Source of the DNA: Crocinitomicaceae bacterium
GTDB taxonomy: Bacteria > Bacteroidota > Bacteroidia > Flavobacteriales_D > Crocinitomicaceae
Length of the DNA stretch: 64,000 nucleotides
NCBI GenBank assembly: GCA_016708105.1
Contig: JADJGJ010000001.1
Coordinates: 1,798,001-1,862,000, forward strand
Reading direction: 5' to 3'
The notes below the pieces were generated by a model. The model did no database searches. It saw only the letters and a program-made list of their open reading frames with translations, and was not told where the DNA came from. Shown here in pieces: positions 8,868 through 17,702 of the stretch. The translations under genes were made by a program, and so were the position numbers. Each line of letters starts with the position of its first letter. Position 1 is the stretch's first letter.

Positions 8868-10079
8868 TTATTGTCCGGCTTTAATTTCTTCAATTTTCTT
8901 TTTGATCTCCAAGAATTTTTCTTGATTCCCTAGTTTGCCATAAACTTGTTTCAAAGCCTCTAATACAACCAAGTCAGTTGGATTTTCAACAGCAGCTTGC
9001 TCAAGGTAAGGCAATGCTTTGTTGAAATAAACTTTTGATTCTTCAACCATTGGATCATATTTTTGCTCGTATTCCGGAGTTCCAAAAGCAAGATTATTTG
9101 CCGCAGTATAAATATCTGCTCCTTTGTTAAAGTAGAGTGAACCAAGTGCAAATCCTGCATTTTTATCACCTAATTCTTTTGCTTTCAAATATGATTTTTC
9201 TGCATTTTCAAAGTCGCCCATATTTTCATAAATGGTGCCTGCCGTGTAAATCAATACAGCATTATTTGGATCCAAAGCTATGGCATCATTTAAAATTTGA
9301 ACGGCTTCAGGCTTACGGTCATTATCAATGTAGAAATTGATCAGTTCAATCATGATATCTTTATTCTTTGGATTTTTTGCAACCTGATCTTTTAACATGG
9401 CCTCTACCTCTGCCGTTTTACCTAATTTTTGCATGGTTTGAGAGAGATAGTAAACGCTAGAACCAACTTGATAGCCGAGTTCAACAGTTTTCTTGAACGC
9501 CTCTTCAGCTTCAGTCCATTTTTCAATTTTAAAAGCTGCTATTCCACCATAGAACCAGTAAACAGAATCCTGCAGCCCCATTGCTTCACCAAATACAGCT
9601 GCACCTAATAGACCAGCCATTGCTTCTTCATATTTACCTTCTTCATAAAGGGTTATTCCTTGATTTGCAAACATGCCACGATACATTCCGCAGTAATCAT
9701 CAATTTGAGAACCGTACATTTGCTTAGGATCATTCTTTTTACAATCTTCAAAAGCTTTAAATCCTTTTTCCATAGCCGTTTCTGGATCAACTGCCTTCAA
9801 GGTTGCATCTCCAGAAAAGCCTGCGCAAATTGGAATTTCAACATAGATAAACCCAAGATACATCAATGTTTTAGGGTCATTTTTAGTATCAACATGCTCA
9901 GCTGACAAATCAATGTATCCTTTGGCTTCCAAAAGGTCTTTGGCTGCTTGCTCCCAATCGCCACCCATTTTTGCTTGCTCGTATGACTTATAAGCCATGG
10001 CTGCATTGGTAGTATTTGTTTTTTGTGATATTGCAAATACACTGCTCGCAATTGCAATAATGGTAAAAAGTTTTTTCAT
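8868..10079 (-). CDS. Periplasmic tetratricopeptide-repeat protein
   Basis: A 403-residue exported protein: a signal peptide (MKKLFTIIAIASSVFAISQ) is followed by TPR helical pairs. Clear repeats include A...YEEGKYEEAMAGL, KIEKWTEAEEAFKKTVELG, YIDNDRKPEAVQILNDA and YENMGDFENAEKSYLKAKELG, the last close to the TPR consensus. TPRs act as protein-protein scaffolds; no catalytic domain is present. A -7 box TAATTTTG lies at 10175-10168 about 90 bases upstream. The gene ends at the bidirectional terminator shared with oxyR. Confidence 0.8.
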   Translation of the reverse strand: MKKLFTIIAIASSVFAISQKTNTTNAAMAYKSYEQAKMGGDWEQAAKDLLEAKGYIDLSAEHVDTKNDPKTLMYLGFIYVEIPICAGFSGDATLKAVDPETAMEKGFKAFEDCKKNDPKQMYGSQIDDYCGMYRGMFANQGITLYEEGKYEEAMAGLLGAAVFGEAMGLQDSVYWFYGGIAAFKIEKWTEAEEAFKKTVELGYQVGSSVYYLSQTMQKLGKTAEVEAMLKDQVAKNPKNKDIMIELINFYIDNDRKPEAVQILNDAIALDPNNAVLIYTAGTIYENMGDFENAEKSYLKAKELGDKNAGFALGSLYFNKGADIYTAANNLAFGTPEYEQKYDPMVEESKVYFNKALPYLEQAAVENPTDLVVLEALKQVYGKLGNQEKFLEIKKKIEEIKAGQ

Positions 10080-10167
10080 TTTGTTAGCTGTTCGTTCTTA
10101 CTTCTATATATAATGGATGCACTATTCAGTACAATTCCATAAACCTTGTTTCAATAATTATGCCAGA

Positions 10168-10175
10168 CAAAATTA
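10168..10175 (-). promoter_or_regulatory. -7 box upstream of the TPR gene
   Basis: On the minus strand TAATTTTG matches TAnnTTTG exactly. A TTTG lies upstream but with a spacer of only 13 bases, so the -33 element is uncertain. It sits between the gyrA stop and the TPR start, implying that the TPR gene has its own transcript. Confidence 0.4.
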
Positions 10176-10197
10176 ATGATAAGTATGGCAAATAATC

Positions 10198-12714
10198 CTA
10201 TTCCTCTTCGTTCTTTGTTGGATCTGGTTCAACCGGTGCTACGGCATCATCACCAATAACTGCTTCTTCTTCACGGTCACGGAACACTTTTGCAACTGCA
10301 GCAATTTGATCATCTCCTCTGAGGCTGATTAATTTAACGCCTTGAGTTGCACGGCCCATCACACGTAATGAGTCAACATGCATACGTATAGTAATTCCAT
10401 TTCTGGTAATGATCATCAAATCATCATCATCAGTCACATCTTTGATTGAGATGAGTTTACCTGTTTTATCCGTTATTTTTACTGTTTTTACTCCTTTTCC
10501 GCCGCGGTTTGTAACACGATAATCTGCAACTGCCGAACGTTTTCCGTTTCCTTTTTCAGTTACAATCATCACTTGTGCTCCTTCCGTTTCAACCGCAATC
10601 ATACCTATTACTTCATCGTGCTCATCAGCAAGTCGTATACCGCGCACACCTGAGGCGGTGCGGCCCATACAACGTACTTTTTGTTCATTGAATCGGATAG
10701 CTTTACCAGAACGGAGAGCCATCATGATTTCATTGTTTCCGTTGGTGAGCTTTGCCTCTAGCAAGGTGTCTCCGTCTTTTACATTGATGGCGTTGATACC
10801 ATTTGCCCGTGGACGAGAATAAGCCTCAAGCTTTGTCTTTTTAATGGTACCTTTTTTAGTACACATGATGATATATTTGCCCGCAACATAGTCCGGATTT
10901 TTTATATCCTCTACGTTGATGAATGCTTTTATTGAATCATCCGGTTCTATGTTGATTAGATTTTGTAATGCACGGCCTTTCGTGTTTTTTGCTCCTTCAG
11001 GTACTTCAAATACACGCATCCAGAAACATTTTCCTTTCTCTGTGAAAATGAGTAACCAATTGTGGTTGGTTGCAACAAATAGGTGCTCAAGAAAATCTTT
11101 ATCTCGCGTTGCAGATCCTTTTGATCCAACTCCGCCGCGTGATTGAACTCTGTATTCACTCAACGAAGTACGCTTGATATAACCTGCGTGAGAAATTGTG
11201 ACAACTACCTGTTCATCAGGAATGAGGTCTTCAATTTTCATTTCGTTTGCCGAGTATTCAATTACCGATTTACGGGTATCACCATATTTTTCACGAACGT
11301 AAACAAGTTCATCTTTAATAATTTGCATACGGCGCGACTCGTTTGCTAAAATATCTTTCAAATCCGCAATGCGTGCAAGTAGTTCTTGATACTCTGCTCT
11401 TAATTTATCTTGTTCAAGCCCTGTGAGTTGACGCAGACGCATTTCAACAATAGCGCGAGATTGCAGATCACTTAACTTAAAGCGCTCCATTAATTTTTCA
11501 CGCGCCTCGTCAGGTGATTTTGACGCTCTGATGATGGCAATTACTTCGTCAATATTATCTGAAGCAATGATCAATCCTTCTAAAATATGTGCACGCTCTT
11601 CAGCTTTTCTTAATTCAAATTTTGTGCGTCGCGTAACAACATCATGTCTATGCTCAACAAAATAGTGAATCATTTCTTTCAAGTTCAGCAGCATTGGACG
11701 CCCAGCAACCAGTGCAATGTTATTTACTGAAAATGAAGTTTGAAGCGCTGTGTATTTAAATAATTTATTCAATACTACATTTGGAATTGCGTCACGTCTT
11801 AATTCATACACAATACGCATTCCGTCCCGGTCTGATTCATCACGAATATCCGTGATGCCATCTATTTTTTTATCATTCACCAACTCAGCTGTCTTTTTAA
11901 TCATTTCAGCTTTGTTGATCTGATAAGGAATTTCAGTCACGATAATTGCTTCTTTTCCATCCCGAATTTCTTCAGTTGTAGTTTTAGCGCGCAATACCAC
12001 TTTACCACGTCCGGTTTCAAAAGCCTCTTTCACTCCCTCATACCCGTATATTATTCCTCCTGTTGGGAAATCAGGAGCTTTGATATATTGCATTAATTCT
12101 GCAATCTCGATATCACGTTTATCTATATAAGCGATGATACCGTCAACAACTTCAGTTAAATTATGTGGTGGCATATTGGTAGCCATCCCCACAGCAATAC
12201 CGCTTGCACCATTCACCAACAGGTTAGGAATTTTAGTAGGCAGTACGGTAGGTTCTTGTAAAGAGTCGTCAAAATTTGGTGCAAAATCAACAGTTTCTTT
12301 GTCAAGATCCTCCAACATATCTTCTGCTATTTTTTGCAGACGAGACTCAGTATAACGCATGGCAGCAGGACTATCACCGTCAACAGACCCGAAATTTCCT
12401 TGTCCATCAACCAATGGATAACGCAATGACCAGGGCTGAGCCATACGCACCATGGTATCATATACTGAAGAATCTCCGTGAGGGTGATATTTACCAAGCA
12501 CATCACCGACAATACGAGCAGATTTTTTATAAGGTCGGTTTGAAAAAACGCCAAGATCCTGCATACCGAAAAGAACTCGGCGGTGTACCGGTTTGAATCC
12601 ATCTCTGACGTCTGGTAATGCACGAGAAACAATCACTGACATAGAGTAGTCAATGTATGCTGATCTCATTTCTTCATCCAGATTGATTTTTATAATTTTT
12701 TCTCCGTCTGCCAT
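10198..12714 (-). CDS. gyrA: DNA gyrase subunit A
   Basis: An 838-residue subunit of the type IIA topoisomerase that introduces negative supercoils. The breakage-reunion domain carries the active-site Tyr121 (RYTESRL), and the quinolone-binding helix [10 protein letters not shown] keeps Ser82 and Asp86 (E. coli Ser83/Asp87), the drug-sensitive residues. The C-terminal pinwheel contains a GyrA box, [10 protein letters not shown] near residues 524-533, a Bacteroidota form with an insertion, which distinguishes it from ParC at 17677. The C-terminus is acidic. gyrB is not nearby. A TACTTTCG near-match to the -7 box lies at 12752-12745. Confidence 0.96.
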   Translation of the reverse strand: MADGEKIIKINLDEEMRSAYIDYSMSVIVSRALPDVRDGFKPVHRRVLFGMQDLGVFSNRPYKKSARIVGDVLGKYHPHGDSSVYDTMVRMAQPWSLRYPLVDGQGNFGSVDGDSPAAMRYTESRLQKIAEDMLEDLDKETVDFAPNFDDSLQEPTVLPTKIPNLLVNGASGIAVGMATNMPPHNLTEVVDGIIAYIDKRDIEIAELMQYIKAPDFPTGGIIYGYEGVKEAFETGRGKVVLRAKTTTEEIRDGKEAIIVTEIPYQINKAEMIKKTAELVNDKKIDGITDIRDESDRDGMRIVYELRRDAIPNVVLNKLFKYTALQTSFSVNNIALVAGRPMLLNLKEMIHYFVEHRHDVVTRRTKFELRKAEERAHILEGLIIASDNIDEVIAIIRASKSPDEAREKLMERFKLSDLQSRAIVEMRLRQLTGLEQDKLRAEYQELLARIADLKDILANESRRMQIIKDELVYVREKYGDTRKSVIEYSANEMKIEDLIPDEQVVVTISHAGYIKRTSLSEYRVQSRGGVGSKGSATRDKDFLEHLFVATNHNWLLIFTEKGKCFWMRVFEVPEGAKNTKGRALQNLINIEPDDSIKAFINVEDIKNPDYVAGKYIIMCTKKGTIKKTKLEAYSRPRANGINAINVKDGDTLLEAKLTNGNNEIMMALRSGKAIRFNEQKVRCMGRTASGVRGIRLADEHDEVIGMIAVETEGAQVMIVTEKGNGKRSAVADYRVTNRGGKGVKTVKITDKTGKLISIKDVTDDDDLMIITRNGITIRMHVDSLRVMGRATQGVKLISLRGDDQIAAVAKVFRDREEEAVIGDDAVAPVEPDPTKNEEE

Positions 12715-13051
12715 AATAGGTTTACCATTAAATTTTACAAGCGCCGAAAGTACTCATATTCTATCGAAGACTGCGTATGACAAAGTGGCTACTTATTAAC
12801 AAAAACGGGTCAGAAAAAAGGCGTTATTAACAATGGGAATACATTTTGATAAGCCTACCTTTGATTACTGCCTTTGGAGATTTGTATTTAATCGAAAAAG
12901 TAACTTGGTTTGATCTTTTTTTTCTTACCTTTCGGCAAACGCCGGGTGTGAATAAAGTTCAATTCGGTTACAAATGACAGACAGTAAAAAAGAATTAAAT
13001 AACAATTTGGCATATACCTTTGTTATATGTCATGAAACAGAACCAAAAACT
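12715..13051. promoter_or_regulatory. Divergent gyrA-clpC intergenic region
   Basis: This 337-base stretch separates the starts of gyrA and clpC and I see no gene in it. It contains two exact plus-strand -7 boxes (TACCTTTG at 12856-12863 and again at 13015-13022) and one minus-strand near-match for gyrA (TACTTTCG at 12752-12745). A frame from an ATG at 12974 runs into clpC but spans the second box, so it is treated as leader. Confidence 0.5.
13015..13022 (+). promoter_or_regulatory. clpC proximal -7 promoter box
   Basis: TACCTTTG matches TAnnTTTG exactly and would start transcription around 13030, about 22 bases before the ATG chosen for clpC. It lies downstream of the alternative ATG at 12974 and so decides between the two starts if it is active. 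The -33 element is not clear. Confidence 0.5.
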
Positions 13052-15601
13052 ATGGATGCAAATTTTTCAGCCCGGGCAAAAGACGTACTTTCATTCAGTC
13101 GTGAAGAAGCATTGCGCCTAGGCAACGATTATTTAGGCGTTGAACACCTTCTGCTCGGAATTCTTCGTGAAGGTGAGGGATTAGCAATTAAATTATTAAA
13201 TGAATTTCAGGTTGATTTAAACCAAATCAGATTAGAATTGGAAAAAGCACTGAAAGAAACACGTGTAAAAACCATGACAGGGAATAATATTCCTCTGGTT
13301 AGACAAGCAGAAAAAGTGCTTAAAATCACGTATCTTGAAGCAAAGCTTTTCAAAAGTAACAAAGTAGGTACAGAGCATATTCTCTTGGCTATTTTGCGTG
13401 AAGAGAATAATGTAGCCACTCGCCTCTTAAATAAATATGGGGTGATTTATGAAAATGTAAAAGAAGAATTAGAAGCAATGATTGAAGAACAAAATTATCC
13501 CAAATCTGAATTTCCCGGAGGTTCATCAGAAGGAGGAGATGAAGGTGAAAGCGGCGGAGCAAATTATGGTAGTGGTGCACGCAAAGCAGGTGATACCAAA
13601 TCAAAAACACCGGTACTTGACAATTTTGGCCGTGACTTAACAGCAATGGCTGAACAAAATAAACTGGACCCTATCGTTGGTCGTCAGAATGAAATTGAAC
13701 GGGTGTCTCAGATTTTGTCACGAAGAAAAAAGAATAACCCAATTCTGATTGGTGAGCCGGGTGTTGGTAAATCAGCTATTGCAGAGGGACTTGCGTTGAG
13801 AATTGTACAAAAGAAAGTGTCACGCGTACTTTTTGGAAAACGAATAATTTCACTTGATCTGGCATCTTTAGTTGCCGGGACAAAATACCGAGGACAGTTT
13901 GAAGAGCGCATGAAAGCCGTGATGAACGAACTTGAAAAATCACGCGATATTATTTTATTCATTGATGAGATTCATACCATCATTGGAGCAGGTGGTGCTT
14001 CAGGCTCTCTGGACGCGTCAAACATGTTTAAGCCTGCACTGGCTCGTGGTGAAATTCAAGTAATTGGGGCAACTACACTGGATGAATTCAGACAATATGT
14101 TGAAAAAGACGGCGCCTTGGAAAGACGTTTTCAGAAAGTATTGGTTGAGCCAACAACAATTCCTGAAACCATCCAAATCCTCAATAATATCAAAGAAAGA
14201 TATGAAGAGCACCACAGTGTAAACTATACACCTGAAGCCATTGATGCTTGTGTAAAACTGACCGAACGTTATATGTCAGACCGCAATTTACCGGACAAAG
14301 CTATTGATGCCATGGATGAGGTAGGTTCACGGGTACATATTACCAATATTACTGTTCCTAAAGAGGTGGTTGATCTGGAGAAAAAGATTGAAGACGTGAA
14401 GCAGGAAAAAGGAGATGTAATAAAATCTCAACAATACGAAAAGGCTGCAGAATTACGTGATCGTGAGAAACATTTGCAAGAAGAACTAGAGCTGGCACAG
14501 AAGCGTTGGGAAGAAAATACTAAAGCACATCGCATTACGGTAACTGAAGATCACGTAGCCGAGGTTGTTTCCATGATGACCGGTATTCCATTGCAAAAGG
14601 TTTCAGAAAGTGAATCAGGTCGTATCATGCACTTGGGTGATTCTATTAAAGGAAAAGTGATTGGACAAGATGAGGCAGTGGCAAAAGTTGTCAAAGCCAT
14701 TCAGAGAAATCGTGCGGGATTAAAAGATCCAAACAAACCAATTGGTTCGTTTTTCTTCCTCGGACCAACAGGGGTTGGTAAAACACAGTTAGCAAAAGTT
14801 CTTGCAAAAACCATGTTTGATTCTGAAGAAGCTCTCATACGAATTGACATGAGTGAATACATGGAGAAATTCTCTGTATCACGTTTGGTTGGAGCGCCTC
14901 CGGGGTATGTTGGATATGAAGAAGGTGGACAACTTACTGAAAAAGTAAGACGCAAACCTTACTCTATTATCTTGTTGGATGAAATTGAAAAAGCTCACCC
15001 TGATGTGTTCAATATGCTTTTGCAAGCACTTGATGATGGACACATGACTGATGGGTTAGGTCGTAAAATTGATTTTAAAAATACGATCATCATCATGACA
15101 TCAAACATTGGTGCACGTCAGCTTGCTGATTTTGGAACCGGCGTTGGATTTGGTACATCTGCTAAAAAAGAACAAGTGGTAGATGATTCTCAGAAAGTGA
15201 TTCACAATGCTTTGAAAAAAGCTTTTTCACCTGAGTTTTTGAATCGTATTGATGATATGATTGTTTTCAATTCATTATCAAGAGAAAATATTCATCAGAT
15301 CATTGATATTGAGTTGAACAAATTACAAGTTCGAATCAAAGACCTTGGTTATGAATTTAAAATTTCTGATGAGGCAAAAGATTATATTGCAGAAAAAGGC
15401 TACGATGAAAAATTTGGTGCAAGACCATTGAATCGCGCAATTCAGAAGTATATAGAAGATCCGCTGGCTGAAGAAATCATTAACGCCAGTCTTGAAGCCG
15501 GTGACACCATTGCTATCAATTTTGATAAAGAGAAGCAAGAAGTGAAAATTGGCATTGAGAAAGGAAAGTCTCCCAAGAAAAAAGAGAAAAAATCTGAATA
15601 A
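13052..15601 (+). CDS. clpC: ATP-dependent Clp protease ATPase subunit ClpC
   Basis: A Hsp100 unfoldase that feeds proteins to ClpP. It has an N-terminal double Clp-N repeat, AAA-1 with Walker A GEPGVGKS (near 234) and Walker B ILFIDEIHTI, a UVR-type coiled segment (KSQQYEKAAELRDRE), and AAA-2 with GPTGVGKT (near 571) and IILLDEIEKAHPD; 849 residues from this start. The start MDANFSARAKDV resembles other Bacteroidota ClpC proteins; the ATG at 12974 would add 26 residues that look unrelated and span a promoter box. The C-terminus is a lysine-rich tail. A hairpin terminator follows immediately. Confidence 0.94.
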   Translation: MDANFSARAKDVLSFSREEALRLGNDYLGVEHLLLGILREGEGLAIKLLNEFQVDLNQIRLELEKALKETRVKTMTGNNIPLVRQAEKVLKITYLEAKLFKSNKVGTEHILLAILREENNVATRLLNKYGVIYENVKEELEAMIEEQNYPKSEFPGGSSEGGDEGESGGANYGSGARKAGDTKSKTPVLDNFGRDLTAMAEQNKLDPIVGRQNEIERVSQILSRRKKNNPILIGEPGVGKSAIAEGLALRIVQKKVSRVLFGKRIISLDLASLVAGTKYRGQFEERMKAVMNELEKSRDIILFIDEIHTIIGAGGASGSLDASNMFKPALARGEIQVIGATTLDEFRQYVEKDGALERRFQKVLVEPTTIPETIQILNNIKERYEEHHSVNYTPEAIDACVKLTERYMSDRNLPDKAIDAMDEVGSRVHITNITVPKEVVDLEKKIEDVKQEKGDVIKSQQYEKAAELRDREKHLQEELELAQKRWEENTKAHRITVTEDHVAEVVSMMTGIPLQKVSESESGRIMHLGDSIKGKVIGQDEAVAKVVKAIQRNRAGLKDPNKPIGSFFFLGPTGVGKTQLAKVLAKTMFDSEEALIRIDMSEYMEKFSVSRLVGAPPGYVGYEEGGQLTEKVRRKPYSIILLDEIEKAHPDVFNMLLQALDDGHMTDGLGRKIDFKNTIIIMTSNIGARQLADFGTGVGFGTSAKKEQVVDDSQKVIHNALKKAFSPEFLNRIDDMIVFNSLSRENIHQIIDIELNKLQVRIKDLGYEFKISDEAKDYIAEKGYDEKFGARPLNRAIQKYIEDPLAEEIINASLEAGDTIAINFDKEKQEVKIGIEKGKSPKKKEKKSE

Positions 15602-15605
15602 TCAG

Positions 15606-15634
15606 AAAAGCTGTCCTGAGGGGCAGCTTTTTTT
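15606..15634 (+). terminator. clpC intrinsic terminator
   Basis: AAAGCTG (15607-15613) pairs with CAGCTTT (15624-15630), extended inward by CC/GG pairs, and runs into a tract of eight or more T. It lies four bases after the clpC stop and ends before the next gene on the same strand, which must therefore rely on read-through or its own promoter. Confidence 0.8.
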
Positions 15635-15651
15635 TACTGTACAATCACAGT

Positions 15652-16644
15652 ATGAATAATCAGGCAGAATATAAGAGTCATAAAAGAATGCTTGCAATCA
15701 TTCTTGCTGTTGGCGTGGTATTATTTGGTGTGAAATTATGGCTGTATTTTGTCACCAATTCCAACGCTGTTCTTTCAGATGCATTGGAAAGTACAGTCAA
15801 TATTGTTGCCGGTGCACTTGCCTTATACAGTTTTATTCTTGCACACAAACCATCAGACAAAAAACACCCATACGGTCATGGAAAGATTGAGTTTTTGTCA
15901 GCTAGTTTAGAAGGTGCATTAATCCTTACTGCAGGCATTATCATCATTGTGAAATCTATCATCAGTTTTTATACTCCTGAAAAAATTGAAGCGCTGGATT
16001 TAGGAATTTCTGTCACCTTAATCACGGGTGGAATCAATGCCTTAATGGGCTTTTTACTCATCAGCAGAGGAAAAAGAAAAAAATCTTTATTAATGAAAGC
16101 CAGCGGAAAACATCTGCTTTCAGACGCCTATACCTCTGCCGGGTTGATTTTAGGATTGGTTATAATTTGGCTAACCGGAATTCAATGGTTGGATGGTGTA
16201 GTGGCAATTGTTTTTGGTTTGATCATCATCTATTCAGCGTATAAAATTTTACATGAAGCAATTGATGGAATCATGGATGGTGCCGATTTTCAAACACTGG
16301 AACATTTGGTTACTCACCTTCAATCAGTCAGACGGGATGATTGGATTGATATACATAAAATGCGTATGATTAAGTACGGAACATCAGTTCATGTGGATTG
16401 TCACATGACAGTCCCCCGATTTTACTCAGTTGAACAAGCACATGTTTTAGTGGATGATGTTGAAATGGAAATTGCCAGAGCATGTGAAGGTCAGTCAGAG
16501 GTTTTCATTCATGTGGATGCTTGTATTGCTGCTTCATGCACTCATTGTCGGATGACCAATTGCCAGATCAGGTCACAACAAAAATCAGTTGATTTATTCT
16601 GGCGACTAGATGATGTGCTTGAAAACAAAAAACTCGGATTGTAG
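15652..16644 (+). CDS. Cation diffusion facilitator (CDF) metal exporter
   Basis: A 330-residue inner-membrane divalent-metal/proton antiporter of the CDF family, with about six transmembrane helices in residues 14-205 and a cytoplasmic C-terminal domain. Metal-site motifs are SDALES in helix 2 and HLLSDAYTS (His...Asp) in helix 5, with the HPYGHGK loop between helices 2 and 3. The C-terminus carries an unusual cluster, Cys291, Cys296, Cys299 and Cys304 with His298, which could bind a metal as a sensor. The substrate (zinc, iron or manganese) cannot be fixed. Confidence 0.85.
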   Translation: MNNQAEYKSHKRMLAIILAVGVVLFGVKLWLYFVTNSNAVLSDALESTVNIVAGALALYSFILAHKPSDKKHPYGHGKIEFLSASLEGALILTAGIIIIVKSIISFYTPEKIEALDLGISVTLITGGINALMGFLLISRGKRKKSLLMKASGKHLLSDAYTSAGLILGLVIIWLTGIQWLDGVVAIVFGLIIIYSAYKILHEAIDGIMDGADFQTLEHLVTHLQSVRRDDWIDIHKMRMIKYGTSVHVDCHMTVPRFYSVEQAHVLVDDVEMEIARACEGQSEVFIHVDACIAASCTHCRMTNCQIRSQQKSVDLFWRLDDVLENKKLGL

Positions 16645-16667
16645 CCTACTCACATTTGTCGCTATTT

Positions 16668-17702
16668 TCAAAATTGATATCTCAGAATTTCAATGGTTCC
16701 GTTGCGACCAATCAGGGCTAGAAATTCTTCATTCATTGCAATAGAATAATAGTTTCGTTCAAAGAGCAAATTCCAGTGTAGTCCGCGATCAAGCGTGTAA
16801 TAAGTTCCACGATCACCGGTTGAAAAAATACATGATCCATCTTTGTTTCCTAAAATACATGAAGAATAGCCGCCGAGCCCTTTACTTCTATTGATCCAGG
16901 TTTTTCCTCCGTCTTGAGTCAAGAAGCAGATTTTTTTGTGGTATTTAATTTCTTCCCAACTTCCTCCAATGATCATTCCTTCAAGTGAATTCCAGAAATA
17001 CATTGAATAGATACCGTATCCATCACCTGATTTCATTGGTGTTGGCAAGGCAGTCCAGTTCATACCTCTGTCATGACTTATAAAAAGTCTGGCCGTGTCA
17101 GCCATGCCTGAAACAAAATACACAGTGGAATCATCAATACATTGAATACCTGTGCCGCTTGCTGCAAAAGCTGATTCGTGCTGAAGGGCTTCCGGTATGT
17201 TTTGTGGACTGAAGGCACTCCAACTTCGACCACCATCATTAGTTCTTGCCAGAAAAAAAGTATTGCCAACAGGATCTCCAAATGCGATTCCGTTTTTTTC
17301 ATCCCAAAAATCTAATCCGTCTAAAAAGACACCGGGTGTATCCAAAACGGTAGCTTGTTCACCATTGAAGCCAACCACATAAATTTTTCCGGTATCACCT
17401 GAATTCATCAACACCATGGTGCCATTATTGAACAAATGCATATCGCGAATATCTTCAGCACCCGTAAGCGCAGGTTGTTCAATCAAATCACCACTAAAAT
17501 ATTTACCACAAAACTGACCATTTGGCCCGGCAACAATTACTGCTTCAGAATTTACCAGGCAAAGTGCACGGGCATGAAAACCGGCCAGGGTTTCTCCATG
17601 ATAGATAGTCGCATACGTGAAATGATCTTGATATGTTTGACAAGAAAGGATGAACAAGGAGATTACACTCAAAAGCTTAAAATAACTTCTGTTGGCGATC
17701 AT
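16668..17702 (-). CDS. YCF48/BNR-type beta-propeller lipoprotein
   Basis: A 344-residue envelope lipoprotein: the signal peptide ends in a lipobox (LFILSC, Cys21). The mature part shows repeated BNR/Asp-box-like elements such as NDGGRSWS, HDRGMNWT, QDGGKTWI and LDRGLHWN, which mark sortilin/YCF48-type propellers. Such proteins are scaffolds or glycan binders; no catalytic residues are evident. The start lies inside the 3' end of parC (26-base overlap), so the gene is probably translated from the parC transcript. Confidence 0.75.
   Translation of the reverse strand: MIANRSYFKLLSVISLFILSCQTYQDHFTYATIYHGETLAGFHARALCLVNSEAVIVAGPNGQFCGKYFSGDLIEQPALTGAEDIRDMHLFNNGTMVLMNSGDTGKIYVVGFNGEQATVLDTPGVFLDGLDFWDEKNGIAFGDPVGNTFFLARTNDGGRSWSAFSPQNIPEALQHESAFAASGTGIQCIDDSTVYFVSGMADTARLFISHDRGMNWTALPTPMKSGDGYGIYSMYFWNSLEGMIIGGSWEEIKYHKKICFLTQDGGKTWINRSKGLGGYSSCILGNKDGSCIFSTGDRGTYYTLDRGLHWNLLFERNYYSIAMNEEFLALIGRNGTIEILRYQF

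Noticed and set aside
12327..12632. Open frames on both strands inside gyrA
   Set aside because: They lie entirely within a highly conserved gene and have no family character.
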